Shown here: positions 47,201 through 62,200 of the stretch, piece after piece
Numbering within the stretch: the first letter of the stretch is position 1
How the letters are laid out: every line of letters begins with the position of its first letter
Origin: Rhinopomastus cyanomelas
Lineage: Eukaryota; Chordata; Aves; Bucerotiformes; Rhinopomastidae
Direction: 5' to 3'
DNA: 64,000 bases
Assembly (NCBI GenBank): GCA_013400115.1
Contig: VXBP01008935.1
Span: forward strand, 558,001 to 622,000
Position numbers and translations under genes: made by a program
Notes under the pieces: generated by a model
What the model was told of the DNA's origin: nothing
Seen by the model: only the letters and a program-made list of their open reading frames with translations
The model's database searches: none

Positions 47201-50200
47201 TATAAGGAGTTTGGAGCCAGATTCTTCTCAGTGTCGTCTAATGATAGGAGAAGGGGCAATGGGTGTAAGCTGGAGCATAGGAGGTTCCACATCAATATGA
47301 TAAGAAACTTCTTCCAAGTGAGGGTGACAGAGCACTGGAATGGGCTGCTTGGGGGGGTTGTGGAGTCTCCTTCTCTGGAAACATTTAAAACTCACCTGGA
47401 TATGTTCCTGTGCAGCTTGGTCTAGGTGGTCCAGCTGTGGCATGGAGTTTGGATTAGAAGGTCTTTGGAGGTCCCTTCCAATCCTTAATGTTCTGTGATT
47501 CTGTGATATAATGAAAAAAAGAAAAGAATGATTAATTCTGAAAAGAATTCTTAGTTTCTGCCTTGATTTGGTCCTTTACAAAAATTAAAGAGCTTTTTTT
47601 GGCCAGACAAGTTGTGTTCCTTACACAGTTATTTATTTTTGGTGTTAACTTATAAAACATGAGTGGTCGTCATTTCATCAAACGCTTCTCAAAGAGAACC
47701 TGTGTTAGGCTGAGTATGAGATTGAAACAAACAAAAGCATCGTCCTACCTCAGCCTGAAAAACCTAACTTTTCAAATTAAATTAGCTTTCTTAATGAAGA
47801 TAAATGTGTGTGCAGAATGCTGCTTCTTAAATATTTTATACTTTCATTAGCTACATAATTTTTCCTTCTAAACAGACTCCTCTGTGCTACTTGATGGTTT
47901 TAATTGCCCTTGCCATGTACTGAACCTTTAATGGCACTGTCCCTCCTTCACCTGAGTTTTCTCAGCTCACCCATCGTGCTGGGACAAGACTGCTTAGTTT
48001 GGTTCATCCTGTATGTCAGCGCTCCCCCTCCCAGTACAGTTGTGTTCATCTGACAGTCTGAGAGTTCACTGTGCAAATATGGGGCAAGGAGGGGCTGAAA
48101 TACAGTGTGAAAATCTTACAGAGGGAGGTTTACGGGCTTCCTTGGAATGGAAGCTTTTACAAAGTATGTCTCTCTTCCTTTAAGGTGGAATTTCAGTGTT
48201 GGTCACTTTGAGCTGCGCTACGTCCCAGATATTGAAACTCGAGCGGGGTATATTGAGAGCAATTTTAAATCAAATATGAACAAAGAAGAAACAAAAATTA
48301 TCTCGGATATGGATGAGCAGGAAGCTATGATGAAAGACACAGTGATAAAGGTCTCAGTAGCTGACTGGAAGGTGATGGCTTTTAACAAACAAGGAGGACA
48401 TCTGGAATGGGAATACCAGGTAAGGGGGAAAGAAATATTGAGTGTTAAGAAATTAGAGGCTTTGCAGCATCATACATTATGTCTTTCCTCTTGGGTTTCA
48501 TGTGCTGTCTTGTTAAAAAAGCACTCATCTGCTTGTAATGTTTTTTTTTTAACTGAAGTTCTAACTTTGACTTGTTATATCTGCTACAAAACTGAAACCA
48601 GGAATTTAAGCATGCTGTTAGTGTGATTCTTAAATAATTTCCAGTTATTACAACACTAATTTTCTCGTTTTTCTCTTCTTCAGTTTTGCACTCCAATTGC
48701 TTCTGCTTGGTTGCTTAAGGATGGTAAAGTAATTCCGATCAGTCTGTTTGATGATACAAGTTACACTGCAAACAGTGAGGTACTGGAAGATGAAGAAGAT
48801 CTTGTGGAAGCTGCCAGAGGGGCCACAGAATCCAGTGTCTATTTAGGTGAGACGCTGATGGTGCATTCTTATAGTAAACATTCCTTTTTTCTGTTGAGTT
48901 TGTAGTAGAACAGTCTTCTGGGATTGTAGTCTTTCTGTACTGGTAGATTACAGTTAAGAGGAGCTGTAACATGTCCAAGCTGATACTCTGCATAAAGAAG
49001 GCTGTTAAATTTAACCCACATTCCTTTATGAAGCTCCAGAATTGAGGCTTCACTATCAGATATCCCAGACTTAATTTAAAGACTTTCATTTGTTCCTAGC
49101 CTGCTCTGGTCATCTTTGTTTTCATTCAAAGTCAGAGTTCTGTGTACCAATTGTAGACATTCTGACAGTCACAGGAGGTAAAAGATAACCTTTGTCTGTG
49201 GCCTAGCCTAAACAGTGATAGTTAAAATATTTAATTTTTTTTCCCCCATTTTGAAACCATAAATCTGTTCCATTTCGATTCTGAAATGTTCACCATTTTG
49301 TAGTTTGGAGATGATTGAAAGTCTTGCAACTGTTAAAGATAGGTTTATAGCTAAGAAAGCGGTCTTGCTGCTGGGTAAGCAATGAGCAGTATCTCCCTCC
49401 AGCCTGCTCATTTGCCGCATTCATTTCTTTGTCTACACTGATTACAGTAATTTACCACAAAGACATTTCAGTTGATGTTTTATATGTGACTAAGTTTTCA
49501 TCCAGCCATCAGAATTCATTCGATGTGGTTTGTGACTATTTGAAATAGTGGCCCCAGATCCTTGTTCCTTTCAGCTGTCTGTCTCTGGGAGGTAGATGCA
49601 TAAGCTTTGTTTTTCTAAGACGTGCCTGCCCTTTTCTGTAAGTCGTTACACCTTCTCACTTTCCTGTTAGTGGTTACACTAACGGGATAAAGAATAACAG
49701 TAGGAAGAAACCAGATCGTTCCAGGCTTCCGTTTAATAGCTACTAAGGGGTTGTCTGTACCAGCTTCGGCAATTCAAAAGAAGTCTTTACCTATGCAAAG
49801 CTCAAGCTGCTTTATAGCCCTTAAAAGCTGCTGGCATTTTTCTGAAGCACTGTTTCTCCAGCAGTGCAGATGAGATGTCCTGACCTGTTGCTTTTTTACA
49901 ACAGGGAACATATTACTTGAATTCATGCAGACTAGCAATAAGTGTCAGTATCTCAGCTTCTTAGAATCACAAAATATATTGGATTGGAGGGGACCTCCAA
50001 AGGTCATCTAGTCCAACCTTCCTACAACAAGCAGAGACATCTCTAACTAGAGCAGATTGCTCAGATTTTAAAAAAAATTGTTTTCATGGCGTATTTTTAA
50101 CTGAGCAGTTTTATTCTAGGGGTGAAGAAACCTAAATCCTAAGCCTAATAAACTCTTTGGTTTGTTACTTAGGTATGTACAGGGGCCAGTTATATCTTCA

Positions 50201-53200
50201 GTCATCAGTCAGAATTTCTGAGAAATTCCCAACTAACCCAAAGGCTCTGGAATCCAGGAATGACAATGCAATTATTCCCCTTCCCAAAATCAAATGGAAA
50301 CCTTTAATCCGTAAGTAACAGAGTTACTTCAGAGTTTCACTTTCTATCTTACCTCTGAAAAGACCAGACATCCTTCTGATATGCAGTGTGTTTCAAAGTA
50401 GTCTGTTTCCAGCTGTAAAGCAGTTCACCATCTCTGCTCTTTATGAATAGTTTTGTTTTTTCTAATTGAATGTGTAAATCCTGCTTTCTGTTTCAATGAT
50501 TTGACAGGGTTTTTTTAATAATGAAATATTGGATCTTCTAAATGAAATTTTCCAACCAAAAAAAAAGTAGTATTTTGCAGTGATGATTGATATGATTGAA
50601 CTGACTTGTGCAAAACTTGTGCAAAAATTCTGGACAAGGGGAGAGGTGTTAACTGCTGTCTTAACATACACTTTTTAGTATTTCCTTGCATTAATTTTGC
50701 TTCTCCTGGGCTGGTCTAAGACATTTTCTTAAGATTATATGATTGGAGTTAACTTTAAATGAATACAACAGAATTTTATAACAGTCCCGCTCAGAAAATT
50801 GTCTTTTCTGTGCTTAGATTCTCCATCCAGGACGCCGGTGTTGGTGGGGTCAGACGAGTTCGATAAGTGTCTCAGCAATGACAAGTATTCTCACGAGGAG
50901 TACAGCAATGGAGCACTTTCAGTTCTGCAGTACCCGTATGGTGGGTGGATGTTCCAAAGTTTGATGTTGTTTCAAATAGCCAGGTTTACCCACTGATAAT
51001 CTCTGAAATTCAGTCAATGACCATTTAAAAATCTTACATATCTATTTTTTTTTAACATTTAATGAAAATACTGCCCAAACTACAGTTTGCAGTTGTGTAT
51101 GTACAGTTAGTGCCACACAGAAACACCTGAGAGTGACAGAAATTGCTGCTGCAGAGCTGTCGTGTGTACTGCTGTTGCCGCTGAGGGTTGATCCAAGTAG
51201 AAAAAGCTTATAAATTGTTTTACTCAGAATTTTTTGTCAGTGCTAGCGACTCAGCCTGGGAGTATGAAGTCTTCCATACGGAAGATAGTTCTGGTTTAAA
51301 GCTACCAGTGGACAAACCTTCCCAGGTGGTGGTAAATGTTGGTGGGAGACCTTGTTGCTGAGTCCGTAACCTTGATTAACCGTATTTATTTATGTACCTT
51401 TTAAAATTGTGGAAACAAAAATGCCCTGTGTCTGTTGAGGAAACCTCCTAGTGAGAACACTAAACTGTTTTACAGTTACCTACAAATAAGTCTGTCCTCT
51501 TTGCGTCTTTTATACACAGATAACGGTTATTACTTACCCTACTACAAGAGAGAGAGAAATAAACGTAGCACCCAGATCACCGTTCGATTTTTCGATGATA
51601 CAAATTACAAGAACATTCGCAAAAAAGATCCTGTTCTCCTGCTTCACTGGTGGAAAGAAATTGTAGGCACCATTGTATTTTGCATTGTGGCCACAACTTT
51701 CATCGTACGCAAACTTTTCCATCCCCATCCTTACAGCAGAGTAAGTTGTTTTCTGAATCCTAAACAGAGGTGGTGTTATTTTAGCCTTTTCTTTTGGTTT
51801 TGAGTCTGCAGTGGGTAGTATCAATAAGTTAACAATTAGTGAGGTAACAAAATCAACAGCCTAAAGTTATTGCTTAATCTATCTGTGAAGGCTATCAGCT
51901 GCCACATACAACTTGCTGAGCTACCTCAGCAAGCAGATTAGGCTGCTTCAACCCTATCTGATGTCTTTTGGAGTTATTTACACTGAAATTAGTTAAGGAC
52001 AAACCGGTCTTGTGTACTTTAGGAGTTGAATTTATTTATTAGCGGTTTTTACATTCTTGTTTTGGTGATCTTTGTTAGCTTCGGAAGGAATCTGAAACCC
52101 AGTGTCAGACTGATAGTAAATACGAGCCTACTTGTGGAGATGTTAAAGACAGCAGCTGGAGTGATGTCAAGAACTCTGGATATGTGTCAAGGTGAGCTCA
52201 GTTCAACACCTACAAGGTTCTTAGTCCACGTAACAGCTAATATCTGGTGGAAAGAGTAGGCGTTCACTCGTTTGTACCTACCTTAGGCCTAGTCCTCTGA
52301 CCCCATTACTGACAGGAGATGTCAGTTATTAGTCTAAGCAATCCCGAAGAGTCTACAGGATACCTGTGATCAGGAGTGTTGCTCTCATAGTTCCTACTGA
52401 AATGTGGAGTGGAGGATTGGTTCTTAAATGTTTAATCGGTGTTTATTCCTTCTGTTTCTGTGTTTGAGTTAAAGCAGAGAAAGGCAGTTGCGGATGGAAA
52501 CAGATGATGTCTTAAGGACTGTAGAACTAGAAGACTATATGTGAACAAACATTTTTTGCTGTTATTAAAGAATTGTTTAAGACAGAATGGTATGTAGGGG
52601 CATGCCATGATTCTCCAGAGAAAAGATAACTACTGTCTGTGCATTTTTAATTCACTGACAGTAAGAAATGGAATATTTAAAATGAGAATAATATGGTAGT
52701 AAGATTTAAGAACAGCGATGTTTTGGAAGGGGTGCTTTGAAGTAGTTATTTGAGCTGGGGTTAAAACCAAATAATGATTTAGAAAATGCTTAGCTGTCAC
52801 CATCTAGTTTGGGTATAGAAAATCAGGCTATGTGAGTGATCCAGTAAGGGTGCAACCTGAAAACTCCTTCGGTTTGTTGTCTGCACACATAATGGCTCTT
52901 GCTGGGTTGTGATAGACACTAAATAAACACATCATGAGCAACTGCCCAGTTCATAAATGGGGAACCATCTCATTGCCTCAGCGGGTGAGCAGGGAGAAGA
53001 AAAAGCAGGGAAATGCTTTGAGTTTTCAGTATGTTTTGCCTGTATAAAAAATATTTCACTCTTAGATGTAAATTACTTACTTTTTCTATCTGTACTAATA
53101 TATATTTCTCCTCTGTTCTGCCTCATTTCTTCTGTTCCTTCTTCTCACAGATATCTGACAGATTTTGAACCAATTCAGTGTCTTGGTCGTGGAGGTTTTG

Positions 53201-56200
53201 GAGTCGTTTTTGAAGCCAGAAATAAAGTGGACGACTGCAACTATGCTATCAAAAGGATCCGTTTACCTAACAGGTAGTGAATGAGTTCACCGAGACACAA
53301 AAGCAATATTGAATTAGTGGTGGGATCCTGTCCTACGCTGAAACATCTGTTCCTGAACTGATTTTTCATGTGTTATATTAGGATGAATGACATACTACTT
53401 CATGGGGAGGCTCACATAGTTTTGGTGTTGGGAATTTGGCATATGTAATCACTGCTTGGCTAAAGAACCTGCACAGCAGGACCCTTGTGAGGATGCTGCA
53501 CCTACATGGGAACTCCTTTGATTTCCCTGATGAATAGAGCCTTTACTAACAGGATCAGTTATTTGTAGCACTGTTAATTTGCTTCTCTCCTTACTTTTCC
53601 TGCTCCACCTTCTTTTCCTTTTCTCTGTCCCTCACCAGCTGTTCTGACTCCGTTTGTCCATTTGTTTCATTTTCTGATCCCACCGCCGCTACCTTTTCTT
53701 TCAGTCATAGGTGGCCAAGCCATGCTGCTGAATTACCCTACACAGAACTTGCAGCAGTTCCTTTTAGTGGGAGATGGGAGACACTGCTTCTGGAAATCTC
53801 AAGTTAGAACAGCAACAGGCAGGCCAGTAGAGGGACGGGGTAAAGCTGTGAAATCTAGAATTCCTACTTTTTTTGTGTGTTAAATCACCATGACTGATTA
53901 AGATTAAAGGTTTTATTAAAAAATTTAAGGTAGCCCAAATACTTATTTTCCAAACATATTCAAACCCGTTAAATAAAACTCTCTGACTTCTGTTGATAAG
54001 ACTGGATCAAATGAAACAATGCATTTCAGTAAGAAAGCAGGCTGTCTGCTTTCCCATCCATAGAATGGAGAGAATCTTTATGCAGTCTCCTTATGTTATG
54101 ACAATTAGAAATAAATACTGAGATTTTACTGACTGTATTCTCTTGTGTCAGTGTCTTCTACATCCCTGTTTAGTGGTCTTCTTTCCTATCCTTGTGAACA
54201 GTTAAGAACAAGATGAGCCTTTTCTGCTTCATTTTGCTGCCTGTAATAATTTGAAAAGGGGTGAATAAACACTTAGCTGTTAAGAGTATGTACTGCTCCC
54301 CCATATTTCTAACCTGAAGGAGGTACTTTGGTGTGAAGAGTGTTACTACTGGCCTCGTTTATACTGGGCTACCGTGATTAAATTCTTTTGCAGAAATTCT
54401 TGTATTGTGCTGTTGCTTTGTGTGACCGTGTCTTTGTTGTTCTCACCCCAAATTGTAGGGAGCTGGCTCGTGAAAAGGTGATGCGCGAAGTCAAGGCTTT
54501 AGCTAAACTTGAGCATCCAGGGATTGTTCGGTATTTCAACGCGTGGCTAGAAGCTCCACCTGAGAGATGGCAGGAAAAGATGGATGAACAGTGGTTAAAA
54601 GATGAAAGGTAATTCATGTTTGGAGTTTGTCAAGTGCATTTGACATTGTACATCAACAGAACCGGTAGATGCTGTGTGATTCTGTGGTATGACCATGAAG
54701 ATAGAGGGACTGTGTAGGAAAGAGATGGCTATTAACTTAGCCTGTCAACGAGGTACAAATACATTGCACTTGTGCATTACATCTCTCAGGTTTGTCTTAA
54801 GGTCCTTCTTTCAGCTTAGGGAACGTCTTGTAGTTCTTAACTCCTGTAATCGAATCTTTGGGTGGTTGGAAGGTTGGAGCACTGCTACTGCAATTCAGTT
54901 TTAAACTTTGGCATCTGTCTATTTTTATTCCTTTGCGCTGCCTTCTCTCCTCTTTATTGTCTTGATTTAGATGGATCTGATTCAGTATTCCAATGCTTCA
55001 CTGGATTTATTTCAGCAGGCATGTGAGGGATAATCAGAGTGACAATTTATAAAGCTTAGTAGAAGTAGGTTAAAAATAGATAAATGAGTTAGAGGATGTT
55101 AAGAGAAAGGAAAAAGTGGGTGTATGTTAGCATTTAAAGAATGAAGCCTAATACAGGACGATTTAATGGTCTCATAATAACGTCTTAACATGCCTAACAA
55201 TTTTTAGAATGCAGTGACCTTTATATTTCAGGCATCAAATTAACATTCACAGCTGTAATTCTTCCAAGGCAGTTGAAATAGTCATTGCAATGACTGAATT
55301 TTTCTACACTGAAGATGAGCCTGATTGCACATTGGGAATCCAGACAGTGGAGCTTGCTAAATTTTCCTTTATCAACACTCTTGTCTCAGTGAGAAAACAT
55401 TATCCCAAGAAATGGGTGCCAAAGTCTGATCATTAGTGATTCCTGCACTTGGGTAGTTATGACATGGTTCTCAGTGCTACCACTTCTCTCAGTGCTTTAA
55501 TAACAAAGCAGTTATTAAAACCTGGGCTTTTGAAAATGTATTTCTCGTGCAATTAAGTTCTTTAGTACTGACCTCTCAATTTTGTTCTTGTAGCACTGAT
55601 TGGCCACTCAGTTCTCCCAGTCCGATGGACGTCCCATCATTTAAGATCCGAACAGAGCCATTTTCTACAAAGGAGCACATTGAAGTTATTGCCACTTCAT
55701 CAGAGAGGGTACCATCTGTGGGAATACCCTGTGGTCAGTCTGATTCATCTGGAAGCCAGTTTTCTCCTCTGGAATTTTCTGCCACAGACAACAGAGACTT
55801 ACAGGAGTCAGAAGATCCATTATTAAACCTTCAGGACAGTGTCCTTACAGGCTGTGATGTAGAAGACAGTACCATCAACAGTAATGAGCTGGATCACTCC
55901 CTGGAAATTTGTTCTCCAGCTGTTCCTGGTGTACACCTGAGAGAAGGAACCTCCTCTTCTATTGTGTTTGAGGATTCTGGTTGTGGAAATGCTTCTAGTA
56001 AGGAAGACAAAGTTGATGTTTCACACAATGAGAGTCTTTCTGAGGATAAGGCAAAAAGTACAAAGGAATCTGATAACAAGAAATCTGCTTCAGGAAGTCC
56101 CCTCTCTGTTTCTCCACCTAGACCAACAAGTTTAAGTCTGGACCTCTCTAAAAATATCTCAGAAAAAGTCAAGCCGACTTCTCCAAAAGTGTATCTGTAC

Positions 56201-59200
56201 ATCCAAATGCAGCTCTGTCGGAAAGAGAACCTTAAAGACTGGATGAGTAGAAGATGCATGCTGGAGGAGAGGGAAAGGACAGAGTGTCTGCAGATATTTT
56301 TGCAGATAGCTGAAGCAGTTGACTTTCTGCATAGCAAAGGATTAATGCACAGGGATCTCAAGGTTTGTATTCATAGATTACTGTAGGAAGTGCCTTGGGG
56401 TTTGTTTACTTGTTTATTGGCTTCATGATCACTGAATGCCTGAACTTTCCAAATTGTGGTTGTAACTGGTTAATGCACTGTCCGAGATCTGGTTAAGTCT
56501 TTAGAGGTTGTCTTTGGAGCTCTCATAACTTGAATCATCTGTGCCCAAAGTCTCTGGTGCTGTAAAATTCCTGCAGCACAAGGACTGGCCCAAGTGGTAT
56601 CACAGGGCTGCTGTCCCTCCAGTGCGTTACAAACCTGAGCATCCATCAGGAATTCCAACTTTGACTGCTCCTAATACAGTAGTGCCAGGCTGTTTCCATC
56701 AGTGTCAAGTTCTGCTTTAAACTGACAGATCATGAGTGTGTGGATACAGGTAACGTTCTTCTGTGTGTGGGAGTAGTACGGCACTGGAGACAAATCCTAC
56801 TGAAATAGTTGACTCTTATCAGCGACCTCACATGGGTATTACAGAATCTGAGTTCATGTCTGTGCGATAATCTGGCAGCACAGCGCTCCAGGAAATAAAC
56901 ATTAATCATTCATTATTGCAATTAAAGTCTTTCTTACAGCAAGACATCTTGTACCTGGCACAGATCAGTTGCAGTTGTTTTATGGCCTTTGTAATTCAGA
57001 CTCTTTATAAAAAGTCATTTATTGCTGAGCTGTGTGGCAGAGGAAGCTCCTTTGGATCCCATTCTACCATTTCAGGTGAAGCAAATAATTGGCAGTGTTA
57101 CATTTACAGTTCGGTTTGATCATCTTAAAGGTCTTTTTCAGCCTAAATTATTCTAATTCTGCTGCCTAAAAGCATGGTTAGAGAAAGTGATAATTAGAGA
57201 AGGTATTACTCTAATACTTGCTCCAGAATGGAAATATAAATTGTCCAGGAGGTGAAATCTGACTTAGTGCTGACCATCACAATGCACTTTTCTGAAGGAT
57301 TCATAATCTTTTGACCATCACATCAGCTAACAGCCAGATGGTTAAGGCTGGAAAAGGTTGTTTTTACCTCTGGCATTCAACATAACTGAAGTCACGAAGT
57401 TTTTGTACCTTCTCTTTCCTTTTGCTTCTAGTCCTAAGTTAGTGCCTAATCTTTCTGGAACTTTTAGCACTGGAAATGTTAGTATGCATTACCAAATATT
57501 CAGAATTAATTTAAAGAGCCTGGCTGAAGTTACTATCTGAGAAATGGTTCAGTTTTCCCATATGGTTGAGAGACAGCTCCTGTTCCTCTTTGCTTATTTG
57601 AGGAGGCATTCGTGCCTACCTGAATATATTAAAAATGCAGCAAATGCTTAAGTGGTTTCAACTGTTGTAGCTTTTCAGATAATGATTTGCTGTCGGCAGA
57701 AACAAAAGACAAAAATGCTGTCTCACATGTGGCAGTAAAAGGGGATTCAAATTCACCTGTGACAAAGGGTATGTCAAAGCTAGAAAAACTCATGAACCCA
57801 TCCAAGCAAATCCTCAGCTAGATTAGTCCTAATCTGCAGACGTGTAGCATTTTTTGGAACATCTTAAAAGTTCAGTATTGGCAGTAATTTGAGTGAGAAA
57901 TACTACTTCGTGTACTTGGGATAAACTGGTTGGAAAGGCATTCCCTGAATGACAATTTCCAGCTTCAGAAAACTTGCCACATGCATATAGATGTTAATCT
58001 TGGATCCTGGAGGTTTATTTGTCTCTGTTACTTTTGGTCAGAACACCAGCCAGTATGTTCAGGCTTTTTTTACTGTTTTTTTTCAGGAGCAGCTAGAAAC
58101 ACCTCTCACCCAGTTTGGTAATTTGCCTGAGATTGGTCGTGCAGCCCTAAATTTGTGCCAGTGCTATTAATAAGCAAATAACCTACAAAGCCACTTTGTC
58201 TTTGCAAGAGTCAGTTAGGGCTGATACAAGAGGCCAGTTCTTGCTCCCATTGGCAACTGTAAAACTCTGACCATGTGAAAATACATTTGTCTGCATGAAT
58301 ATCAGCAGGTTCAAGATCTCACTTGAATGCACTGAGATGCGTTCATTAAGCTCCTGCTAATCAGGGAAAGTGTAATGACAAGATGGTAGGAACTTAAGTA
58401 GGCAAGATGATGAAGTACAGGACAGAAGTCTGTCAAGTGAATTTACTGTTGTTCCCAGTATAAGCTGCTACTTAGCAGCTCAGAAGAAGTTTATTTCATA
58501 GAACTGCAGGAACAGCCTTAGATATGTTTTGCAGCATTAACTGAATTAAACAGTTTCCTTACAGATGTGTGAGTGGCTTGTTCCTATCTTTGAAAGAAAT
58601 GAGAATTCTTATTCTGATTGAAATATTTCTTTGTGCAAGCAGCAAGATAACTAAACTGGAGAATGGTTGTATTCTTTGGACTGAAATGAAAATTGTATGC
58701 GTCAGCCTTCGACTTACCCTTTCCAAATGTGGTCTCAATGGCTTATTTTTTGCTGGCAGTTTGTGATAGCAGACTCCGTTCTCCTTAATTTGTAGAAGCT
58801 GTATGCCAGCCTCTTCAGAGGCAGTCTCTTTTCGTGCAGAGAAATATGAGAAATAAACCTTTGTGACTTGAGTTTTTGCTTCATGAAGCAAGACAGATCT
58901 TGTGGATTCTTGTGTGTTTGTTGGAGGAGGGGAATGGAGATCAAGGCAACTGGATACAAATCCCTAATGGAGATGTTTGTGCCTTGAGCTTTAAAATTCT
59001 GACACAAGAATTTTTGGCAATGTGGGAGTGTAGTCAGAGGGTCAGTGCTGTACTAATCCTACAGACTGGAAATGCTGTGGGTTCACAGAATGCTAACTTT
59101 TATGCACTAAATGAGCTGTGACTCCAAAGAGCATGACATTAACGACAGGAAAATACAGCAGGAGATAAGACCTGTCTCAGAAGGCAGTTTTAGAGGCAGG

Positions 59201-62200
59201 ATGTGGGCACTGTGGGACTAAAAAGTTAGATGCAATAATTTCTGTAGTGCTTATCTTGGAGCTGTCTGTTTAAAAAAAACCAGGAAGCCTTTTTTCTGTC
59301 ATATTTCTCTCTTGCACAGAGTGGGTTTGTCTTTAATTGAGGAAGTCAGATGGATTTTGAAACAGGTCAGCTTTGTAGTTCTTTCGTCTCATGGAAAAAT
59401 ATTGCCCTCTATCTGTCTGCCTCCTCCTGTTTCAGAGTTTATGTCAACAAAGAATGGACCATGTTCTCCCAGCCTTGAAAGTCCAGGATATCTGAGAGGA
59501 GCTTGCCCAGCACCACCTGCCTCTTTACCACACCTGACCCCTTTCCCTGTGCATAATCCTGTTGCTTATTCCCCTACAACTGTGTGTGTGTCTGTATTTG
59601 TGACTGAGGTGGAGTGGCTATGCTTCAGAGAAATAATCACTTTTTTAGTGTATGCTGTTCTGTCAGCCAGAATGCCCATCACTTGAAAAACCAACGGAGA
59701 TGTACCAAGTTGTACAGGGAAGCTTTAGGTTAGACATTAGGAGAAACTTCTATATTGAAAGGATCCTCAGGCCTTGGAACAGGATGTCCAGGGAGGGGTT
59801 TGAATGGCCATTCCTGGATGTGTTTAATAATCATGTAGATCTGGAGCTTAGGAATGTGATTTAATGGTGGTTTTGGGACAGTTGGGTTAATGGTTGGACT
59901 CAATGGTAGTCTTTCCAAACCAGAGTGATTCTATGATTAACAAGAGGCATTATGATTCAGTGCCTTTCATCAGTAGGTTACACCAGGTGTGGTGGTACAT
60001 GACAAACAAGCTAACAGAGTTAAGCCAGATTGTTCCTGCTGTTGTGAATCGCAGAGTTACTGATCTTGTATCAAAAATAAACTTGTAATTCTGCAGCACC
60101 AACCGAAAAGCAAACTTTGTTCTCAGACTTCCTCAGTATCTGTAATTTACCATTAAGATTAGGTGCTATCTGCTGATTAGGAATATGGTGAACAAGTTTA
60201 GTTCTCAGAGATTAGAGTCAGAACTCCAGCATCTGGTGTGAATTTGCCATGTGATGGTGTGTTGGGTAACTTATCTGTGCTGTTCCCAACAGCCGTTGAG
60301 TTTTTCTTATGACCTGCATAGTCCACCCCTACTGGATGGCAAAAAATGAGCAGCCTGAGTTTCAGGAAGGAAGGAGTCACTAATTCCTCTTTCCTGAAAA
60401 GCTGCGTCTCTTATCTGAGAGCCTTGACAACAAGGCTTACCTGAATCAGGACTAAGTGTTGTAACTACTGAAATACAGACTTGTTTATTGCTTATGCCTT
60501 CATATTTTCTCTTCTCACCTGTTTATCTTTGCAGCCTTCCAATATATTTTTCACAATGGATGACGTAGTAAAGGTTGGGGATTTTGGATTGGTAACTGCC
60601 ATGGACCAAGATGAGGAGGAGGAATCGGTACTTACTCCAATGCCAGCTTATGCCAGGCACACAGGACAAGTAGGGACCAAACTCTACATGAGCCCAGAAC
60701 AGGTTTGTTCTCCCTACCCTAAGGCTATATCTGGTAGCGCCTGCAAGACGCGTGGATTCCCAACAGCTCAAAGATCAGGCACTTTTTATAGTAAATTGTT
60801 GCAATCAAATTAAATTCTTTCTGGTTAGAGTTTTGAGCTAAGTTGAATTCCACAATTAATATCTTGCAATATATATTTGTTCTAGCAAAAAAGTGGTTAA
60901 TGACTTGTAATTCGATGTGATCATTTTTCTTGCTTCTAGTATAGAAAGATAACTATGTAGTATTCCTGTCACTGAGCAAGGAAGCAGTGTGCATGAGCTT
61001 TAAGTAAGTTGAAACACTTTGCTTTGCAGTTGGGTGTGCAAAGGGGAGTTGATGTTCAGGACCTTGCTTGCTCAGGTTGTCAGGGTCTTGCTCACTCAGG
61101 TTCATTTGGTGAGCTTTACCAGTGTGCCTGTTCTGTAGCTTTCAGCTCCACGCAGGGCCAGTCACTTCCATAAGCTGACTTGAAAGGAGGGTGTTCATGT
61201 TGTACATGATTACAGACAAAGAGTAGCTGGATTGACCTAACCTTAACTTTGACTTTTCAGATCTGTGGGAACACCTATTCACACAAAGTAGATATCTTCT
61301 CTTTGGGACTGATTCTCTTTGAGCTGCTTTACCCTTTCAGCACACAGATGGAGCGGGTCAGGGTACGTATGGTATTGAATTGTGTTTGGTTTGATCATTT
61401 GTTTAAAATAGCTCTTCACTTGGTTGAAACAGTTGCAAGAGGTTCTTCCTGGTTTTGAAAAAGCCTTGCAATTAGGAGCACAACTTCTTTATCAGCCTCG
61501 TACAGACCCCCTGAATCACTGCAAGTAAATTGCAGTCTTCTTAATGTGTGCAGTTGAATTGAAGCCTTAATTTCTTCACAAAGCTCCTCTGTTGTCAAGC
61601 CAAGTAAGAGAAACTATTGAACTAGGAGATCCAAGAACTCAAGCAACAAATATAGCTTGTGACTTTAAGCCTACCAGCTTGTTTTTCATTCAAGAATTGG
61701 AACCATGCTGTGCATTTTTATTATTTCCCCATCTGTTTGCATCTGCAGTGCTTTTTCGCCCAAAGCACTTAGTGAAAAGTTACTATTCTTTTTCTATGGT
61801 AAGTCCTAGCTATGAGTCTCACTCAACTTCCTAGTAACTGATGACCTTCATTGCATCAAATGTGAATTTGGGAGGTTTGGTGATGCATTTGCTGTTCAGA
61901 ATCAAAGCACTCAAAATCCACCTTGCTCAGGAAGAAGTTCACGGAGAAAACGGGGGTTACAGCCAGAAAGGTTTTTTCCTCTATTATATTGTGACCATGA
62001 CCTATGCAGGAAAGAGTCGTCGTAACTTGTATTTAGCATTTATGTATGCTTGGAGGGGGGTGTGTGTGTGTTAAAGTCTCATTTGCTGTAAGAAGCAGCT
62101 TGAACCATACAGTGAGTGCAGCCTGACCAAATGCTTCGTGTGTGCTGGTGTTGCATTATCTTCGTTAAAATGCTCTGGTTTTCGTGGTGCAAGAGAGTGC

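Larger units (their letters stand above)
56363..60534 (+). other. EIF2AK3: EIF2AK3 intron 13
   Basis: Splits the catalytic loop between HRDLK and PSN. Contains a CR1 tail (59696-59939) and a very weak CR1-like remnant near 57112-57160. Confidence 0.88.

Noticed and set aside
46854..47425. ORFs that could be taken as a gene in intron 4
   Set aside because: They are the ORF2 C-terminus of a 5'-truncated CR1 ending in its own tail.
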